Shown: positions 27,450 through 37,885, numbered from the stretch's first letter. The stretch: DNA of 64,000 nucleotides from Prochlorococcus sp. AG-347-I21 (GCA_003279055.1 QCBP01000001.1:248001-312000), one strand, 5' to 3'. Notes: generated from the letters alone by a model not told the origin. Numbers and translations: made by a program.

Positions 27450-27872
27450 ATGACTGAAACTTTAGTTGGTCAATTTCCAAAGCATATAGGAAGTACTGGG
27501 GGTTTATTAAACTCAGCAGAAACCGAAGAAAAATATGCAATCGTATGGAAAAGTGCAAAGGAACAAGCATTTGAATTGCCCACCGGCGGAGCAGCTATTA
27601 TGCACGAAGGTGATAATTTAATGTACTTTGCAAGAAAAGAACAATGCCTTGCATTAGGGACACAATTAAGAGGTTTCAAGCCAAGAATTGAAGATTTTAA
27701 AATCTACCGAATTTTCCCAGGTGGTGATATTGAATTTTTACACCCAAAAGATGGTGTTTTCTCTGAAAAAGTAAATGAAGGCAGAGAAAAAGTAGGCCAT
27801 AATCCGAGAAGAATAGGTGAAAACCCTAATCCAGCTGGTTTGAAATTTACAACTAAGAATACTTTTGATTAA
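27450..27872 (+). CDS. psaD: Photosystem I subunit II
   Basis: Stromal-side subunit of photosystem I that forms the ferredoxin docking site. The chosen start ATG 27450 gives [20 protein letters not shown], which matches the usual beginning of PsaD; starts at TTG 27399 or ATG 27408 would add 14-17 residues with no family match. Visible: [60 protein letters not shown] and the end [10 protein letters not shown]. 140 residues. Monocistronic, lying between the kinase-like gene and trpE. Confidence 0.96.
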   Translation: MTETLVGQFPKHIGSTGGLLNSAETEEKYAIVWKSAKEQAFELPTGGAAIMHEGDNLMYFARKEQCLALGTQLRGFKPRIEDFKIYRIFPGGDIEFLHPKDGVFSEKVNEGREKVGHNPRRIGENPNPAGLKFTTKNTFD

Positions 27873-27883
27873 CTCTCTTAAAG

Positions 27884-27912
27884 TTGATATAAAAGAAGAA
27901 AATAATTATAAT
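27884..27912 (+). promoter_or_regulatory. Predicted sigma-70 promoter for trpE
   Basis: TTGATA (27884-27889) and TATAAT (27907-27912) are 17 nt apart, and transcription would begin about 27919, only some 13 nt before the trpE ATG at 27932. Such a short leader leaves no space for a leader-peptide attenuator, so trpE control would have to be at initiation or by enzyme feedback. Confidence 0.5.
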
Positions 27913-27931
27913 TTGGGTTGACATTATTAAT

Positions 27932-29452
27932 ATGATCAGCTCACAGAAAGATAGTTTTTTAAAGGCTTACAAAGAAGGTAAAAATTTTATACCTATCATT
28001 CAAACTTGGCCAGCAGATTTAGAGACTCCATTGTCGACTTGGTTAAAATTAACCACAAAAGATTCACATGGTGTTTTTCTTGAATCCGTTGAAGGTGGGG
28101 AAACTTTGGGCAGGTGGAGTATTGTTGCTACTAAACCTCTTTGGGAAGCTATTTGTAATGGACAAGAAATAGTTAAAACTTGGAATAATGGCAAAACTGA
28201 AATACATAAAGGTGATCCTTTTGATATTTTGAGAAGTTGGACAAAGGAATATAAGTCAACCAAGCTTGATGAATTACCATCAATTGGACAATTATATGGC
28301 TCTTGGGGTTATGAATTAATAAATCGTATAGAACCAAGCGTTCCAATAAATGAAATACCAGAAAATAATATCCCTTATGGTTCTTGGATGTTTTTTGATC
28401 AGTTAGTTGTTTTTGATCAAATAAAAAGATGTATTACTGCAGTGGTTTATGCAGATACAACTTCTTCTAATAAGTCCTCGATTGAAGAATTGTATCTAAA
28501 CTCAATTTTAAAAATTCAGAAAACTAGAAATTTAATGAAAGTTCCTTTAAAAGAAAATGAGTTTTTAGATTGGAATGAAAATGATAATTTGAATTTAGAT
28601 CTAGAAAGTAATTGGAAGAAAAAAGATTTTGAGGATGCAGTTCTCTCTGCAAAAGAATACATAAGAAAGGGAGATATCTTCCAAATAGTTATAAGTCAAA
28701 GATTTAAAACTCAAGTCAACAATGATCCCTTTGATTTATATAGAAGTTTGAGGATGGTTAATCCATCCCCATATATGTCATTTTTTGATTTTGGCTCATG
28801 GTATCTGATCGGTTCAAGTCCTGAAGTAATGGTTAAAGCTGAAAAAAATAAAAATAATCAGATCGTTGCAAGCTTAAGACCGATAGCTGGTACAAGACCT
28901 AGAGGTATTGATAATCAACAAGACTTGGCATTAGAAAAGGATTTATTAAAAGATCCAAAAGAGATAGCTGAGCATGTAATGCTAATTGATCTTGGGAGAA
29001 ATGATCTTGGAAGAGTTTGTGAAATTGGTACTGTGAAGGTCAAGGATTTAATGGTTATTGAGAAATATTCACATGTTATGCATATAGTTAGTGAAGTTCA
29101 GGGAATCTTACAAAACAATGCTGATGTATGGGATTTGCTAAAAGCATCTTTCCCCGCTGGGACAGTAACTGGTGCGCCAAAAATTAGAGCTATGCAATTG
29201 ATTAAGCACTTTGAAAAAGATGCTAGAGGACCTTATGCTGGTGTTTACGGATCTATTGATATCAATGGTGCATTAAATACTGCAATTACGATAAGAACTA
29301 TGATAGTTAAACCTTCAAGAGATGGGAAATATGATGTTTCAGTGCAAGCAGGAGCTGGTATAGTTGCTGATTCTTTTCCTGACAATGAATATCAAGAGAC
29401 GATAAATAAAGCAAAGGGGATACTCAAAGCATTAGCCTGTTTGGATAAATAA
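27932..29452 (+). CDS. trpE: Anthranilate synthase component I
   Basis: Makes anthranilate from chorismate with the glutaminase subunit TrpG (not in the window). 506 residues. The tryptophan feedback site is present as [20 protein letters not shown]. Catalytic regions seen are [66 protein letters not shown] and [18 protein letters not shown]. It starts under a close promoter and runs directly into gshA, whose ATG follows the stop with no gap. Confidence 0.97.
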   Translation: MISSQKDSFLKAYKEGKNFIPIIQTWPADLETPLSTWLKLTTKDSHGVFLESVEGGETLGRWSIVATKPLWEAICNGQEIVKTWNNGKTEIHKGDPFDILRSWTKEYKSTKLDELPSIGQLYGSWGYELINRIEPSVPINEIPENNIPYGSWMFFDQLVVFDQIKRCITAVVYADTTSSNKSSIEELYLNSILKIQKTRNLMKVPLKENEFLDWNENDNLNLDLESNWKKKDFEDAVLSAKEYIRKGDIFQIVISQRFKTQVNNDPFDLYRSLRMVNPSPYMSFFDFGSWYLIGSSPEVMVKAEKNKNNQIVASLRPIAGTRPRGIDNQQDLALEKDLLKDPKEIAEHVMLIDLGRNDLGRVCEIGTVKVKDLMVIEKYSHVMHIVSEVQGILQNNADVWDLLKASFPAGTVTGAPKIRAMQLIKHFEKDARGPYAGVYGSIDINGALNTAITIRTMIVKPSRDGKYDVSVQAGAGIVADSFPDNEYQETINKAKGILKALACLDK

Positions 29453-30571
29453 ATGAGCCAAAAGAATCTTTATAAGGGTTTTGAGGTGGAACTTTTCACA
29501 GGTTCTTTAAATTCTCATATTGGTGTTTCGGCTGAAATTGAGAAAAAATTCCCTGATTTTGTAAAAGAGCCAGATAATAGAAACGTTGAATACATAACAA
29601 CACCTGAAAAAGATTATGATTTTTTATATGAGAAATTAGTAACTCCAAGAAAAAAGTTAAGACGATGGCTAAATAAAAAAGAGTTAACAATCATTCCCTC
29701 ATCAACTCTTTGTTTTAAACACGATATTCATTTTCAAAGATCTGATATTTGTAATGTTTATCATCAATTCATACAAGATAATTATGGAATCTCTATTGCT
29801 ACTTCAAGTGTACACATAAACATAGGAATAGATGATTTAGATAAGCTATTTGCGGCTATTAGACTAATAAGATCTGAGGCGGCCTTATATCTATCCCTAA
29901 GTGCTAGTTCCCCTTTTTTGAATAACGAAATAACAGAGAATCACTCTCAGAGATGGATGCAGTTTCCAAAAACACCAAGTAAAGTGCCTTTTTTTGTAAA
30001 TCATAATTCTTATATCGATTGGATAGAGGAAAATATAGCTAATAAAAATATGCAGAATATCCGTCATTTTTGGTCTTCAATCAGACCAAATGGCCCCCAA
30101 AGACCTTTAATTCTTGATCGTTTGGAATTAAGAATTTGTGATTTTGTTTATGATATTAACTTGCTTTTAGGGATAACAGCAATGATAGAACTAAGGATTT
30201 TAAATCTTTTTGAAAATTTAAATACTTTAGATCCTTTGAATGCTAGTTTTTTTTCTATTGATAAATTATCAGAAATATGTGATCAAAATGAAACTAATGC
30301 TGCTAAAGATAGTTTGAATTCAGAATTAATTCACTGGAAGGATGGAAAAAAAGTTATTTGTAGAGAGTGGATTCAAAACTTATTATCAGACTTGTCATCC
30401 ACAGCAGAAAACTTTGGTATGAAACATCTTTTAACTCCTATCTATAAAGTCCTTGAAGAAGGTAATCAATCAATGAAATGGATAAATCAATATAAAAAAG
30501 GTCTTTCTATTGAGCAAATAATGAAAATTTCTATCGAAGATATGATTAGGAGTGAAGGCGAGATTGTTTGA
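29453..30571 (+). CDS. gshA: Glutamate-cysteine ligase, cyanobacterial type
   Basis: First enzyme of glutathione synthesis, joining glutamate and cysteine. The start MSQKNLYKGFEVELFTGSLN and RNVEYITTPEKDYDFLYEKL are typical of the cyanobacterial group of this enzyme, which is distant from the E. coli form. Further conserved stretches are HSQRWMQFPKTPSKVPFF and WSSIRPNGPQRPLILDRLEL with LRICDFV. 372 residues. It is translationally joined to trpE (adjacent stop and start) and is followed by ppc 53 nt on. Confidence 0.93.
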   Translation: MSQKNLYKGFEVELFTGSLNSHIGVSAEIEKKFPDFVKEPDNRNVEYITTPEKDYDFLYEKLVTPRKKLRRWLNKKELTIIPSSTLCFKHDIHFQRSDICNVYHQFIQDNYGISIATSSVHINIGIDDLDKLFAAIRLIRSEAALYLSLSASSPFLNNEITENHSQRWMQFPKTPSKVPFFVNHNSYIDWIEENIANKNMQNIRHFWSSIRPNGPQRPLILDRLELRICDFVYDINLLLGITAMIELRILNLFENLNTLDPLNASFFSIDKLSEICDQNETNAAKDSLNSELIHWKDGKKVICREWIQNLLSDLSSTAENFGMKHLLTPIYKVLEEGNQSMKWINQYKKGLSIEQIMKISIEDMIRSEGEIV

Positions 30572-30624
30572 TTATTTAAATAAACATTTGATCTGAATAT
30601 TTTCACTTGTGACATAATGATTAT

Positions 30625-33594
30625 ATGGAATCTTTTCGACAGATAAAAAATAATAACGTGGATCTGATAAGTAATAATGATCCACTTGATAAAAATCGTC
30701 TATTAATAGAAGATCTATGGGAATCTGTACTCCGAGAAGAATGCCCAGATGATCAAGCAGAAAGGTTGATACAGCTTAAAGAATTAAGTTATTCAAAACA
30801 AATTGATGGTGACAGTTCAAAAACTTTTAAAAATGAAATAGTTGAAATTGTAAATTCTATGGATTTGGCAGAATCAATAGCAGCAGCAAGAGCGTTTTCA
30901 TTGTATTTTCAACTCGTGAATATTTTGGAACAAAGAGTTGAGGAAGATAGATATATTCAAAGTTTTACCAATAAGGATGTTCAAAAGTCTCCCGATAATC
31001 TTGATCCTTTTGCTCCAGCATTGGCTAGGCAAAATGCTCCAGTAACTTTTAGAGAATTATTTTATAGGCTCAGGAAATTAAATGTACCACCTGGAAAATT
31101 AGAGGAGTTATTGCAGGAAATGGATATTCGCTTAGTTTTTACTGCACATCCGACGGAGATAGTAAGACATACGATTAGACATAAGCAGACAAGAGTAGCA
31201 AATTTATTAAAAAAAATACAGATTGAGCAATTTCTAACTAAAGAAGAAAAAAATTCTCTAAAAACCCAATTAAAAGAGGAAGTAAGACTTTGGTGGAGAA
31301 CAGATGAATTGCATCAATTTAAACCATCAGTTTTAGACGAAGTGGATTATGCCTTGCATTATTTTCAGCAAGTTTTATTTAATGCTATGCCTCAATTGAG
31401 GAGCAGAATCGCTGAAGCACTCACTGAAAATTATCCTGATGTTCAGATGCCCTCTGAATCTTTTTGCAACTTCGGTTCTTGGGTAGGCTCTGATAGGGAT
31501 GGTAATCCATCGGTTACTCCTGAGATAACATGGAGAACTGCTTGCTATCAAAGGCAGTTGATGTTGGAAAGATATATTAGTGCGACGTCGAATCTTAGAG
31601 ATCAATTAAGTGTATCCATGCAATGGAGTCAAGTCAGTTCCTCTCTATTAGAGTCACTCGAAACTGATAGGGTTAAGTTCCCTGAAATATATGAAGCTAG
31701 AGCTACAAGGTATAGATCAGAACCTTATAGATTGAAATTAAGTTATATTTTAGAAAAATTAAGGTTAACACAAGAAAGAAATAATTTATTAGCAGATAGT
31801 GGGTGGAAATTTGACTTAGAGGGAGAAATAGATAACAAAAATCTAGATAAAGTTGAAAACTTATATTACAAGTCAGTAAACGAATTTACTTATGATCTCG
31901 AATTAATTAAAAATAGCTTGATCAGTACAGATTTAACTTGTGAGTCTGTAAACACATTACTTACGCAAGTTCATATTTTTGGATTTTCTTTAGCAAGTTT
32001 AGATATTCGTCAAGAGAGCACAAGGCATAGTGACGCCATACAAGAGCTTACAAATTATCTTGATTTATCTGTTCAATATGACCAAATGTCTGAGGAAGAG
32101 AAAATTAAATGGCTTATTGACGAATTAAATACAAAAAGGCCTTTAATTCCATCTGACGTTAACTGGACTAAAACTACAGAAGAAACCTTTGCAGTTTTTA
32201 AAATGGTTAAGAGACTACAGCAAGAATTTGGAAGTCGCATTTGCCATTCTTATGTAATTTCAATGAGTCATAGTGCATCTGATTTGCTTGAAGTTCTCTT
32301 ACTGGCAAAAGAAATGGGACTTCTTGATCAAAATTCACAAAAGTCAAAATTATTAGTCGTTCCTCTTTTTGAAACTGTGGAAGACCTTAAAAGAGCACCA
32401 GAAGTCATGGAAAAGTTGTTTAAATTAGATTTCTATAGATCATTATTGCCAAAAGTAGGAGAATCTTTTAAACCTCTGCAAGAATTAATGCTTGGATATT
32501 CTGATAGCAATAAAGATTCGGGGTTTGTTTCTAGTAATTGGGAAATTCATAGAGCCCAAATAGCTCTCCAAAATCTCTCAAGTAGAAATAACATATTACT
32601 AAGACTTTTTCATGGAAGAGGTGGTTCTGTAGGTAGAGGAGGAGGGCCAGCCTATCAGGCAATATTGGCTCAACCAAGCGGCACTTTAAAAGGGCGAATA
32701 AAAATAACAGAACAAGGTGAAGTTCTAGCTTCTAAATATAGTCTTCCCGAATTGGCTTTGTACAATCTTGAGACTGTTACTACTGCAGTAATTCAAAATA
32801 GTTTGGTCAATAATAGACTTGATGCTACTCCAGAATGGAATCAATTAATGTCTAGGCTGGCAGAAACATCAAGGTCTCATTACAGAAAATTAGTGCATGA
32901 GAATCCTGATTTGTTGAATTTCTTTCAAGAGGTAACCCCAATAGAAGAAATCAGTAAATTACAAATATCTAGTAGGCCTGCTAGAAGAAAAAAAGGTGCA
33001 AAAGATTTATCAAGTTTAAGAGCCATTCCATGGGTATTTGGTTGGACACAAAGTAGATTTCTTTTGCCAAGTTGGTTTGGAGTAGGTACTGCATTATCAT
33101 CTGAATTAAATTCTGATCCACAACAAATTGAATTATTAAGAGTTCTGCATCAAAGATGGCCATTTTTTAGGATGCTAATATCTAAGGTAGAAATGACATT
33201 ATCCAAGGTGGATTTGGAAGTTGCTAGATATTACGTTGATACTCTTGGCAGTAAAGAAAACAAAGATTCTTTTGATGATATTTTTGAAGTAATTTCTAAA
33301 GAATATAATCTTACAAAATCTTTAATACTTGAAATTACTGGTAAAAATAAGCTCTTAGAATCTGATAGAGACTTGAAATCATCAGTAAGCTTGAGAAATA
33401 AGACAATTATTCCATTAGGGTTTTTGCAGGTTTCACTTCTAAGAAGACTAAGAGACCAGACAAGACAACCCCCGATAAGCGAATTTATTATAGATAAAGA
33501 TGAATCTAGAAGAGCTTACAGCAGAAGTGAACTATTAAGGGGAGCGCTTTTAACTATTAATGGGATTGCAGCTGGTATGAGAAATACAGGTTGA
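30625..33594 (+). CDS. ppc: Phosphoenolpyruvate carboxylase
   Basis: Anaplerotic carboxylation of PEP to oxaloacetate, linking CO2/HCO3- to the partial TCA cycle and amino acids. Full length at 989 residues. Catalytic histidine in [36 protein letters not shown], lysine in [20 protein letters not shown], glycine-rich loop [19 protein letters not shown] and the invariant C-terminus GMRNTG. A -10-like CATAAT lies about 10 nt before the start with a weak TTGATC upstream, so it may have its own promoter. Confidence 0.98.
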   Translation: MESFRQIKNNNVDLISNNDPLDKNRLLIEDLWESVLREECPDDQAERLIQLKELSYSKQIDGDSSKTFKNEIVEIVNSMDLAESIAAARAFSLYFQLVNILEQRVEEDRYIQSFTNKDVQKSPDNLDPFAPALARQNAPVTFRELFYRLRKLNVPPGKLEELLQEMDIRLVFTAHPTEIVRHTIRHKQTRVANLLKKIQIEQFLTKEEKNSLKTQLKEEVRLWWRTDELHQFKPSVLDEVDYALHYFQQVLFNAMPQLRSRIAEALTENYPDVQMPSESFCNFGSWVGSDRDGNPSVTPEITWRTACYQRQLMLERYISATSNLRDQLSVSMQWSQVSSSLLESLETDRVKFPEIYEARATRYRSEPYRLKLSYILEKLRLTQERNNLLADSGWKFDLEGEIDNKNLDKVENLYYKSVNEFTYDLELIKNSLISTDLTCESVNTLLTQVHIFGFSLASLDIRQESTRHSDAIQELTNYLDLSVQYDQMSEEEKIKWLIDELNTKRPLIPSDVNWTKTTEETFAVFKMVKRLQQEFGSRICHSYVISMSHSASDLLEVLLLAKEMGLLDQNSQKSKLLVVPLFETVEDLKRAPEVMEKLFKLDFYRSLLPKVGESFKPLQELMLGYSDSNKDSGFVSSNWEIHRAQIALQNLSSRNNILLRLFHGRGGSVGRGGGPAYQAILAQPSGTLKGRIKITEQGEVLASKYSLPELALYNLETVTTAVIQNSLVNNRLDATPEWNQLMSRLAETSRSHYRKLVHENPDLLNFFQEVTPIEEISKLQISSRPARRKKGAKDLSSLRAIPWVFGWTQSRFLLPSWFGVGTALSSELNSDPQQIELLRVLHQRWPFFRMLISKVEMTLSKVDLEVARYYVDTLGSKENKDSFDDIFEVISKEYNLTKSLILEITGKNKLLESDRDLKSSVSLRNKTIIPLGFLQVSLLRRLRDQTRQPPISEFIIDKDESRRAYSRSELLRGALLTINGIAAGMRNTG

Positions 33595-33597
33595 TAA

Positions 33598-34044
33598 TTG
33601 CAATATTTTTCTAAAAAAAAACTTGTTCTTCCAGAAGGTTATTTTGTTAATTCTTCTCAAATCCCATTAGCTAAAGAACTTAACAAACTTTTAGCTAATT
33701 GTGGTTGTGATACATACCCAACAAAACCTCTTTCTGAAGCTATTCAGAAAAGTAATTTCTTTTTTACTATACAGAATCAATTAAAAAATAAATTATATGG
33801 CTTTGTAAGGGTTACGTCCGACAGGGGATTGAATGCCAACTTATGGAATTTAAGTGCATTGCCAGGTAATAATCAGCAACTTTATTATTCAATATTGCTT
33901 CAAGTAACTCTTGAGCGAATAAATAGAGAAATGCCTGGATGCAGTATTTCTGTGCAGGCTCCAGTATCTTCTTTTACTAGTTTGGAGGAAAGTGGATTCA
34001 TACTAGATCCAAATGGAATAAGAGTAATGGGATATAAACTTTAA
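33598..34044 (+). CDS. GNAT-like N-acetyltransferase (putative)
   Basis: 148 residues. The centre LYGFVRVTSDRGLNANLWNL with SALPGNNQQ and the end SLEESGFILDPNGIRVMGYK resemble the beta-strands of a small GNAT acetyltransferase, but the acetyl-CoA loop Q/RxxGxG/A is not clear, so activity is uncertain. TTG start at 33598, 3 nt after the ppc stop, so it is probably expressed with ppc. I cannot suggest a substrate. Confidence 0.62.
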   Translation: MQYFSKKKLVLPEGYFVNSSQIPLAKELNKLLANCGCDTYPTKPLSEAIQKSNFFFTIQNQLKNKLYGFVRVTSDRGLNANLWNLSALPGNNQQLYYSILLQVTLERINREMPGCSISVQAPVSSFTSLEESGFILDPNGIRVMGYKL

Positions 34045-34055
34045 AAATCATTTTA

Positions 34056-34129
34056 CGAGCATGGAGGGATTCGAACCCCCGACTCTCAGAACCGGAATCT
34101 GATGCTCTATCCAACTGAGCTACATGCCC
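34056..34129 (-). tRNA. tRNA-Arg (anticodon CCG)
   Basis: Minus-strand cloverleaf of 74 nt with discriminator G. Acceptor GGGCATG pairs with CATGCTC including one G-U; the anticodon loop TTCCGGT carries CCG; the T arm is GGGGGTTCGAATCCCTC. It reads CGG arginine codons. It is sandwiched between the acetyltransferase-like gene and recF on the other strand; the open frame of recF is bounded by a stop at its 5' end side. Confidence 0.97.
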
Positions 34130-34189
34130 TTTAATTTTTCAATTTCTTTAAAGAAAATCTAAATATTTCAAACTTAGCTAATTTAATTA

Positions 34190-35298
34190 ATGAATGCACA
34201 AAAAAAATTTTTTTAAATAAATTAAAAATTAAAAATTTTCGGAACCATAGAAGTTTTGAAATTGATTTAAAAGAGCAAAGAGCAATTGTTCTTGGCTGTA
34301 ATGGTATTGGCAAGTCAAATTTACTTGAATCGGTTGAATTTTTAAGTCAATTAAAATCTAATAGAGCACAAAGCGATAAAGATTTAATAGAGAACGATAG
34401 TGATATGGCTGTAGTTATAGGACAAATAAATTTTAAAGACGATTTAAAGTTAAATTTATTCCGAAAAGGCCCTAAACGAATATATGTCAATGAATCAATC
34501 TTGAAAAGACAGAGTGAAATAAAAAATTATATACGGAGTGTATGTTTCTGTTCAAATGATATAGATATTGTTAGAAGTGAACCCAGTTATCGAAGGACAT
34601 GGATTGATAAAGTCGTATCTCAGCTTGAACCAGTATATCTAGACCTGATAAGTAGATTTAATAGGCTTTTAAAACAAAGAAGTCATTTTTGGCGTTCGGA
34701 AAGTTTCTTAAAAACCCAATCCACAGATATTGTTGAAAGCTTTGATATTCAAATGTCAATAATTAGCACAAGAATTTTTCGGCGCAGAAGAAGAGCTTTA
34801 TTAAAAATAAAACCATATGTTGAATATTGGCATAATCATTTAAGTAAATCTCAAGAGCAAATAGATATAAATTATTTATCGGGGATAAAAAATATAAGTC
34901 CAGAAGAAGAAGAAGAAGAAGTTATTAGTAAAAAAATAGCAGAACAACTCTTAAATCAGCGTTCAATAGAAGCATTGACTGGTAAATGTAATTTTGGCCC
35001 TCATCGTGATGATATTGAGTTTCTAATTAATAATTTTTCAGTTAGAAAATATGGTTCCTCAGGACAGCAAAGGACTTTTATCTTGGCTTTAAAGATGGCT
35101 GAACTCGATTTATTAACTAAAACATTAAATGTGCCTCCAATACTCATATTGGATGATGTCTTGGCGGAATTAGATTTAAACAGGCAAAATTTGTTATTAA
35201 ATTCTGTTGGTAAAGATAGTCAATGTTTTATAAGTGCGACACATTTAGATAAATTTAATCAGTCTTTCTTAGGCTCTTCACAAATGATTCACTTATAA
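34190..35298 (+). CDS. recF: RecF recombination mediator, start codon displaced by a probable frameshift at an A8T7 tract
   Basis: SMC-like ATPase that loads RecA at gaps. The Walker A region LGCNGIGKSNLLESVEFL is at 34291-34350, the signature YGSSGQQRTFILALKMAE and Walker B LILDDVLAELDLNRQ follow near the end, so the functional gene must begin well upstream of the first in-frame ATG (34405), which would delete Walker A. Yet this frame has no ATG, GTG or TTG between the stop at 34132 and 34405. Two ATGs at 34190 and 34194 lie just before an A8T7 run: one added base or one lost base in the run joins them to KLKIKNFRNHRSFEID, the expected RecF N-terminus. I place the start at 34190. An ATT start, slippage or sequencing error are alternatives. 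About 365 residues remain in frame. Confidence 0.85.
34200..34214. repeat. A8T7 homopolymer run at the 5' end of recF
   Basis: Eight A (34200-34207) followed by seven T (34208-34214) sit a few bases after two candidate ATG codons and before the first conserved RecF residues. Homopolymer runs of this length are prone to replication or transcriptional slippage and to base-calling error, and here a change of one base decides whether recF has a start. Confidence 0.85.
34903..34920 (+). repeat. (GAA)6 microsatellite in recF
   Basis: Six perfect GAA triplets encode a run of six glutamates in the middle of RecF, in a probable solvent-exposed part of the coiled-coil-like lobe. Length variation between strains would keep the reading frame. 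Confidence 0.9.
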
Positions 35299-35350
35299 TT
35301 TTTAAAAAGCATGTTTTTTAGCTAATCTTAATTTTATAAAAATTTCTTAA

Positions 35351-35785
35351 ATGGAAATCTACAAAAAAAGTCAAATTTTAAGTTCGTTAAGTGATGAGCA
35401 AAAATTAATGCATCAAAGTAAACACCTTTTGTTGGAACTTTATGGATGCGATCGGGAAAAATTAAATGATGAATCCTTTTTACGTTGTATTTTAAATAGA
35501 GCTGCTAAATTGGCAAATGCAACAGTTTTAAATTTGATAAGTAATAAATTTGAACCTCAGGGGGTTACGGCAATTGCATTACTGGCAGAATCTCATATTT
35601 CAATACATACTTGGCCTGAATCTAATTATTCGGCAGTCGATATTTTTACTTGTGGTCAAAATATGATGCCTGAACTAGCTAGTCAATATTTAATTGAATC
35701 TTTGATGGCTAAAGAACATTCTTTGCGTGTTATTGAGCGAAATCCACCTTTAGCAGTATCTAATCAGATGAGAACGGTTGTTTGA
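35351..35785 (+). CDS. speD: S-adenosylmethionine decarboxylase proenzyme
   Basis: Pyruvoyl enzyme that makes decarboxylated AdoMet, the aminopropyl donor for spermidine. The self-cleavage site is in LLAESHISIHTWPESNYSA, where the serine of ES-H becomes the pyruvoyl group; the conserved DIFTCG follows. 144 residues with an N-terminal addition of about 20 residues relative to the shortest bacterial forms. It converges on larE with a 6-nt gap. Confidence 0.94.
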   Translation: MEIYKKSQILSSLSDEQKLMHQSKHLLLELYGCDREKLNDESFLRCILNRAAKLANATVLNLISNKFEPQGVTAIALLAESHISIHTWPESNYSAVDIFTCGQNMMPELASQYLIESLMAKEHSLRVIERNPPLAVSNQMRTVV

Positions 35786-35791
35786 CAATAT

Positions 35792-36637
35792 TTACCTATT
35801 TAATTTTCCGCTTACAAGTCCCTCAAGATCCAAACTTGTGCAATTAAATCCTAAATTAGAAAAATATTGAACTAACTCACTAAAATTATATTTGTTAAAA
35901 AAATGCTTTAATTCATCTTGGGGAATTTCTATTCTTGCCGTTGAGCCTTGGCATCTAACTCTAACCTCCGATAATCCAAATTCTTTGAGATATTCTTCTG
36001 CTTTCTCAACCATTTTTAGCCTTTCACTAGTTATTTCATAGCCATAAGGAAATCTTGATGATAAACAAGGTTGAGCAGGTTTATCCCACCAAGGAAAACC
36101 CAATGCTCTTGATATATCCCTAATGTCTTGTTTTGAGACTTTAAATTTTGCAAGGGGAGAAATAACTCCTGCTTGTTTTGAGGCTTGTATACCTGGTCTG
36201 TAATCTTTAAGGTCATCCAGATTGACTCCATCTAAAACTATCTTGAAATTAAGTTTTTTAGAGAGGTAGGTTGTATGTTTGTGGAGCTCTTTTTTGCATG
36301 CAAAGCACCTATCCTTAGGATTTTCACTGTAACTTGATTGGTCTAATTCTGATGTTTTAATCTCTATATGCTTTACTCCAATCCATTTTGCTTGCCTTCT
36401 TGCTTCTTCACGAAGAGTAGTGGCTAATGCAGGAGAAATTCCAGTTATGGCAATTGCTTTGCTACCTAATTGTTCGAATGCTAATGATGCTACTAATGTA
36501 CTATCAACTCCTCCGGAATAAGCAATACAAACACTATCCAGATTCTTAATGTATCTTCTAATTGTATAAAGCTTTTCACTTTGTTCATCAGAGAGAATTT
36601 CTAGTTGATTGAACATGCTAATTACTTTAAAATTCAA
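35792..36637 (-). CDS. larE: LarE-type ATP-dependent sacrificial sulfur transferase
   Basis: PP-loop ATP pyrophosphatase that adenylates a carboxylated nicotinic-acid mononucleotide and donates sulfur from its own cysteine during nickel-pincer cofactor synthesis. PP-loop seen as IAYSGGVDSTLVASLAFEQ; PKDRCFACKKELHKH follows; the sacrificial-cysteine region matches in AQPCLSSRFPYG. 281 residues. M8 (36616) is an alternative start that fits better with family N-termini. The lactate racemase gene itself and larB/larC are not in the window, so the pathway is inferred from the family only. Confidence 0.86.
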   Translation of the reverse strand: MNFKVISMFNQLEILSDEQSEKLYTIRRYIKNLDSVCIAYSGGVDSTLVASLAFEQLGSKAIAITGISPALATTLREEARRQAKWIGVKHIEIKTSELDQSSYSENPKDRCFACKKELHKHTTYLSKKLNFKIVLDGVNLDDLKDYRPGIQASKQAGVISPLAKFKVSKQDIRDISRALGFPWWDKPAQPCLSSRFPYGYEITSERLKMVEKAEEYLKEFGLSEVRVRCQGSTARIEIPQDELKHFFNKYNFSELVQYFSNLGFNCTSLDLEGLVSGKLNR

Positions 36638-36724
36638 ATTACCTAAGAATAGGTTGAATTTATTATTAAATCTTTAATAATATTCTTATCTATATCTTAG
36701 ATTAAATTTACTGATTTTGTTCAA

Positions 36725-37885
36725 TTGACGAATACGAGTAGAAATAGAGGAATTGGAATTGTCACAGCAAGTGACAGTCAAGAGAGATCAAAAGGTCAAT
36801 TACATATTTATGATGGAGAAGGTAAGGGGAAAAGTCAGGCTGCATTGGGAGTAGTTCTCAGGACAATAGGATTAGGAATATGCGAAAAAAGACAGTCAAG
36901 AGTTTTACTTCTAAGATTTTTAAAAGGTCCTGAGAGACCATATGATGAGGATTCAGCTATAGAGGCTTTACAAAGAGGCTTTCCACATTTAATTGACCAT
37001 GTAAGGACAGGAAGATCCGAATTCTTCACTGCTGACCAAGTGACAAAGTTTGATGTTGGTGAGGCTGAAAGAGGTTGGAATATTGCTAAAGGAGCAATTG
37101 CTAGCTCTCTTTATTCTGTAGTTGTACTGGATGAGTTGAATCCAGTTCTTGATTTAGGAATGCTTGATATAAATGAAGTAGTTGATACTCTGCAAAATCG
37201 TCCAGATGGATTAGAAATAATTATTACTGGAAGGGCAGCCCCACCCTCTTTGGTAAGAATATCTCAACTACACTCAGAAATGAGACCACGTTTGATAGGA
37301 GACTTATCAGAACTATCCAAACAAAGTAGTTCTAGTGGTGGAATTGAGATTTATACAGGTGAAGGAAAGGGTAAATCCACAAGTGCACTCGGTAAGGCTC
37401 TTCAAGCTATCGGTAAAGGAATATCTCAAGATAAAAGTCATAGAGTTTTAATATTACAGTGGTTAAAAGGTGGAAATGGATATACCGAAGATGCTGCCAT
37501 AGAAGCTTTGAGAGAGAGTTACCCTCATTTAGTAGATCATTTGCGTTCAGGCAGAGATGCCATCGTATGGAGAGGTCAACAACAACCAATTGATTATGTT
37601 GAGGCTGAAAGAGCATGGGAAATTGCTAAAGCTGCTATTTTGTCTGGCTTGTATAAAACAATTATTTTAGATGAATTGAATCCAACTGTTGATTTAGAGT
37701 TGTTACCTGTAGAATCAATACATCAAACGCTCTTAAAAAAACCAGCAGATACAGAAGTTGTAATTACGGGGAGGTGTAAAAATGAACCTTCATACTTTGA
37801 ACTAGCTGATGTTTACTCTGAAATGGTTTGTCATAAACATTACGCAAATGTGGGAGTTGATTTGAAAAGAGGTGTAGATTACTAA
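36725..37885 (+). CDS. Tandemly duplicated CobO/BtuR-like P-loop protein
   Basis: 386 residues made of two homologous CobO-type domains. Repeat 1 (about 24-190) starts YDGEGKGKSQAALGVVLRTI and contains VVVLDELNPVLDLG and IIITGRAAPPSLV; repeat 2 (about 206-386) starts YTGEGKGKSTSALGKALQAI with IILDELNPTVDLE and VVITGRCKNEPSY, and keeps the CobO-like end with HKHY and GVDLKRGVDY. Canonical CobO adenosylates cob(I)yrinic acid diamide and is about 200 residues with one domain. Both P-loops look intact. TTG start at 36725. Cobalamin adenosylation is plausible, an internal pseudo-dimer is the structural inference. Confidence 0.82.
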   Translation: MTNTSRNRGIGIVTASDSQERSKGQLHIYDGEGKGKSQAALGVVLRTIGLGICEKRQSRVLLLRFLKGPERPYDEDSAIEALQRGFPHLIDHVRTGRSEFFTADQVTKFDVGEAERGWNIAKGAIASSLYSVVVLDELNPVLDLGMLDINEVVDTLQNRPDGLEIIITGRAAPPSLVRISQLHSEMRPRLIGDLSELSKQSSSSGGIEIYTGEGKGKSTSALGKALQAIGKGISQDKSHRVLILQWLKGGNGYTEDAAIEALRESYPHLVDHLRSGRDAIVWRGQQQPIDYVEAERAWEIAKAAILSGLYKTIILDELNPTVDLELLPVESIHQTLLKKPADTEVVITGRCKNEPSYFELADVYSEMVCHKHYANVGVDLKRGVDY

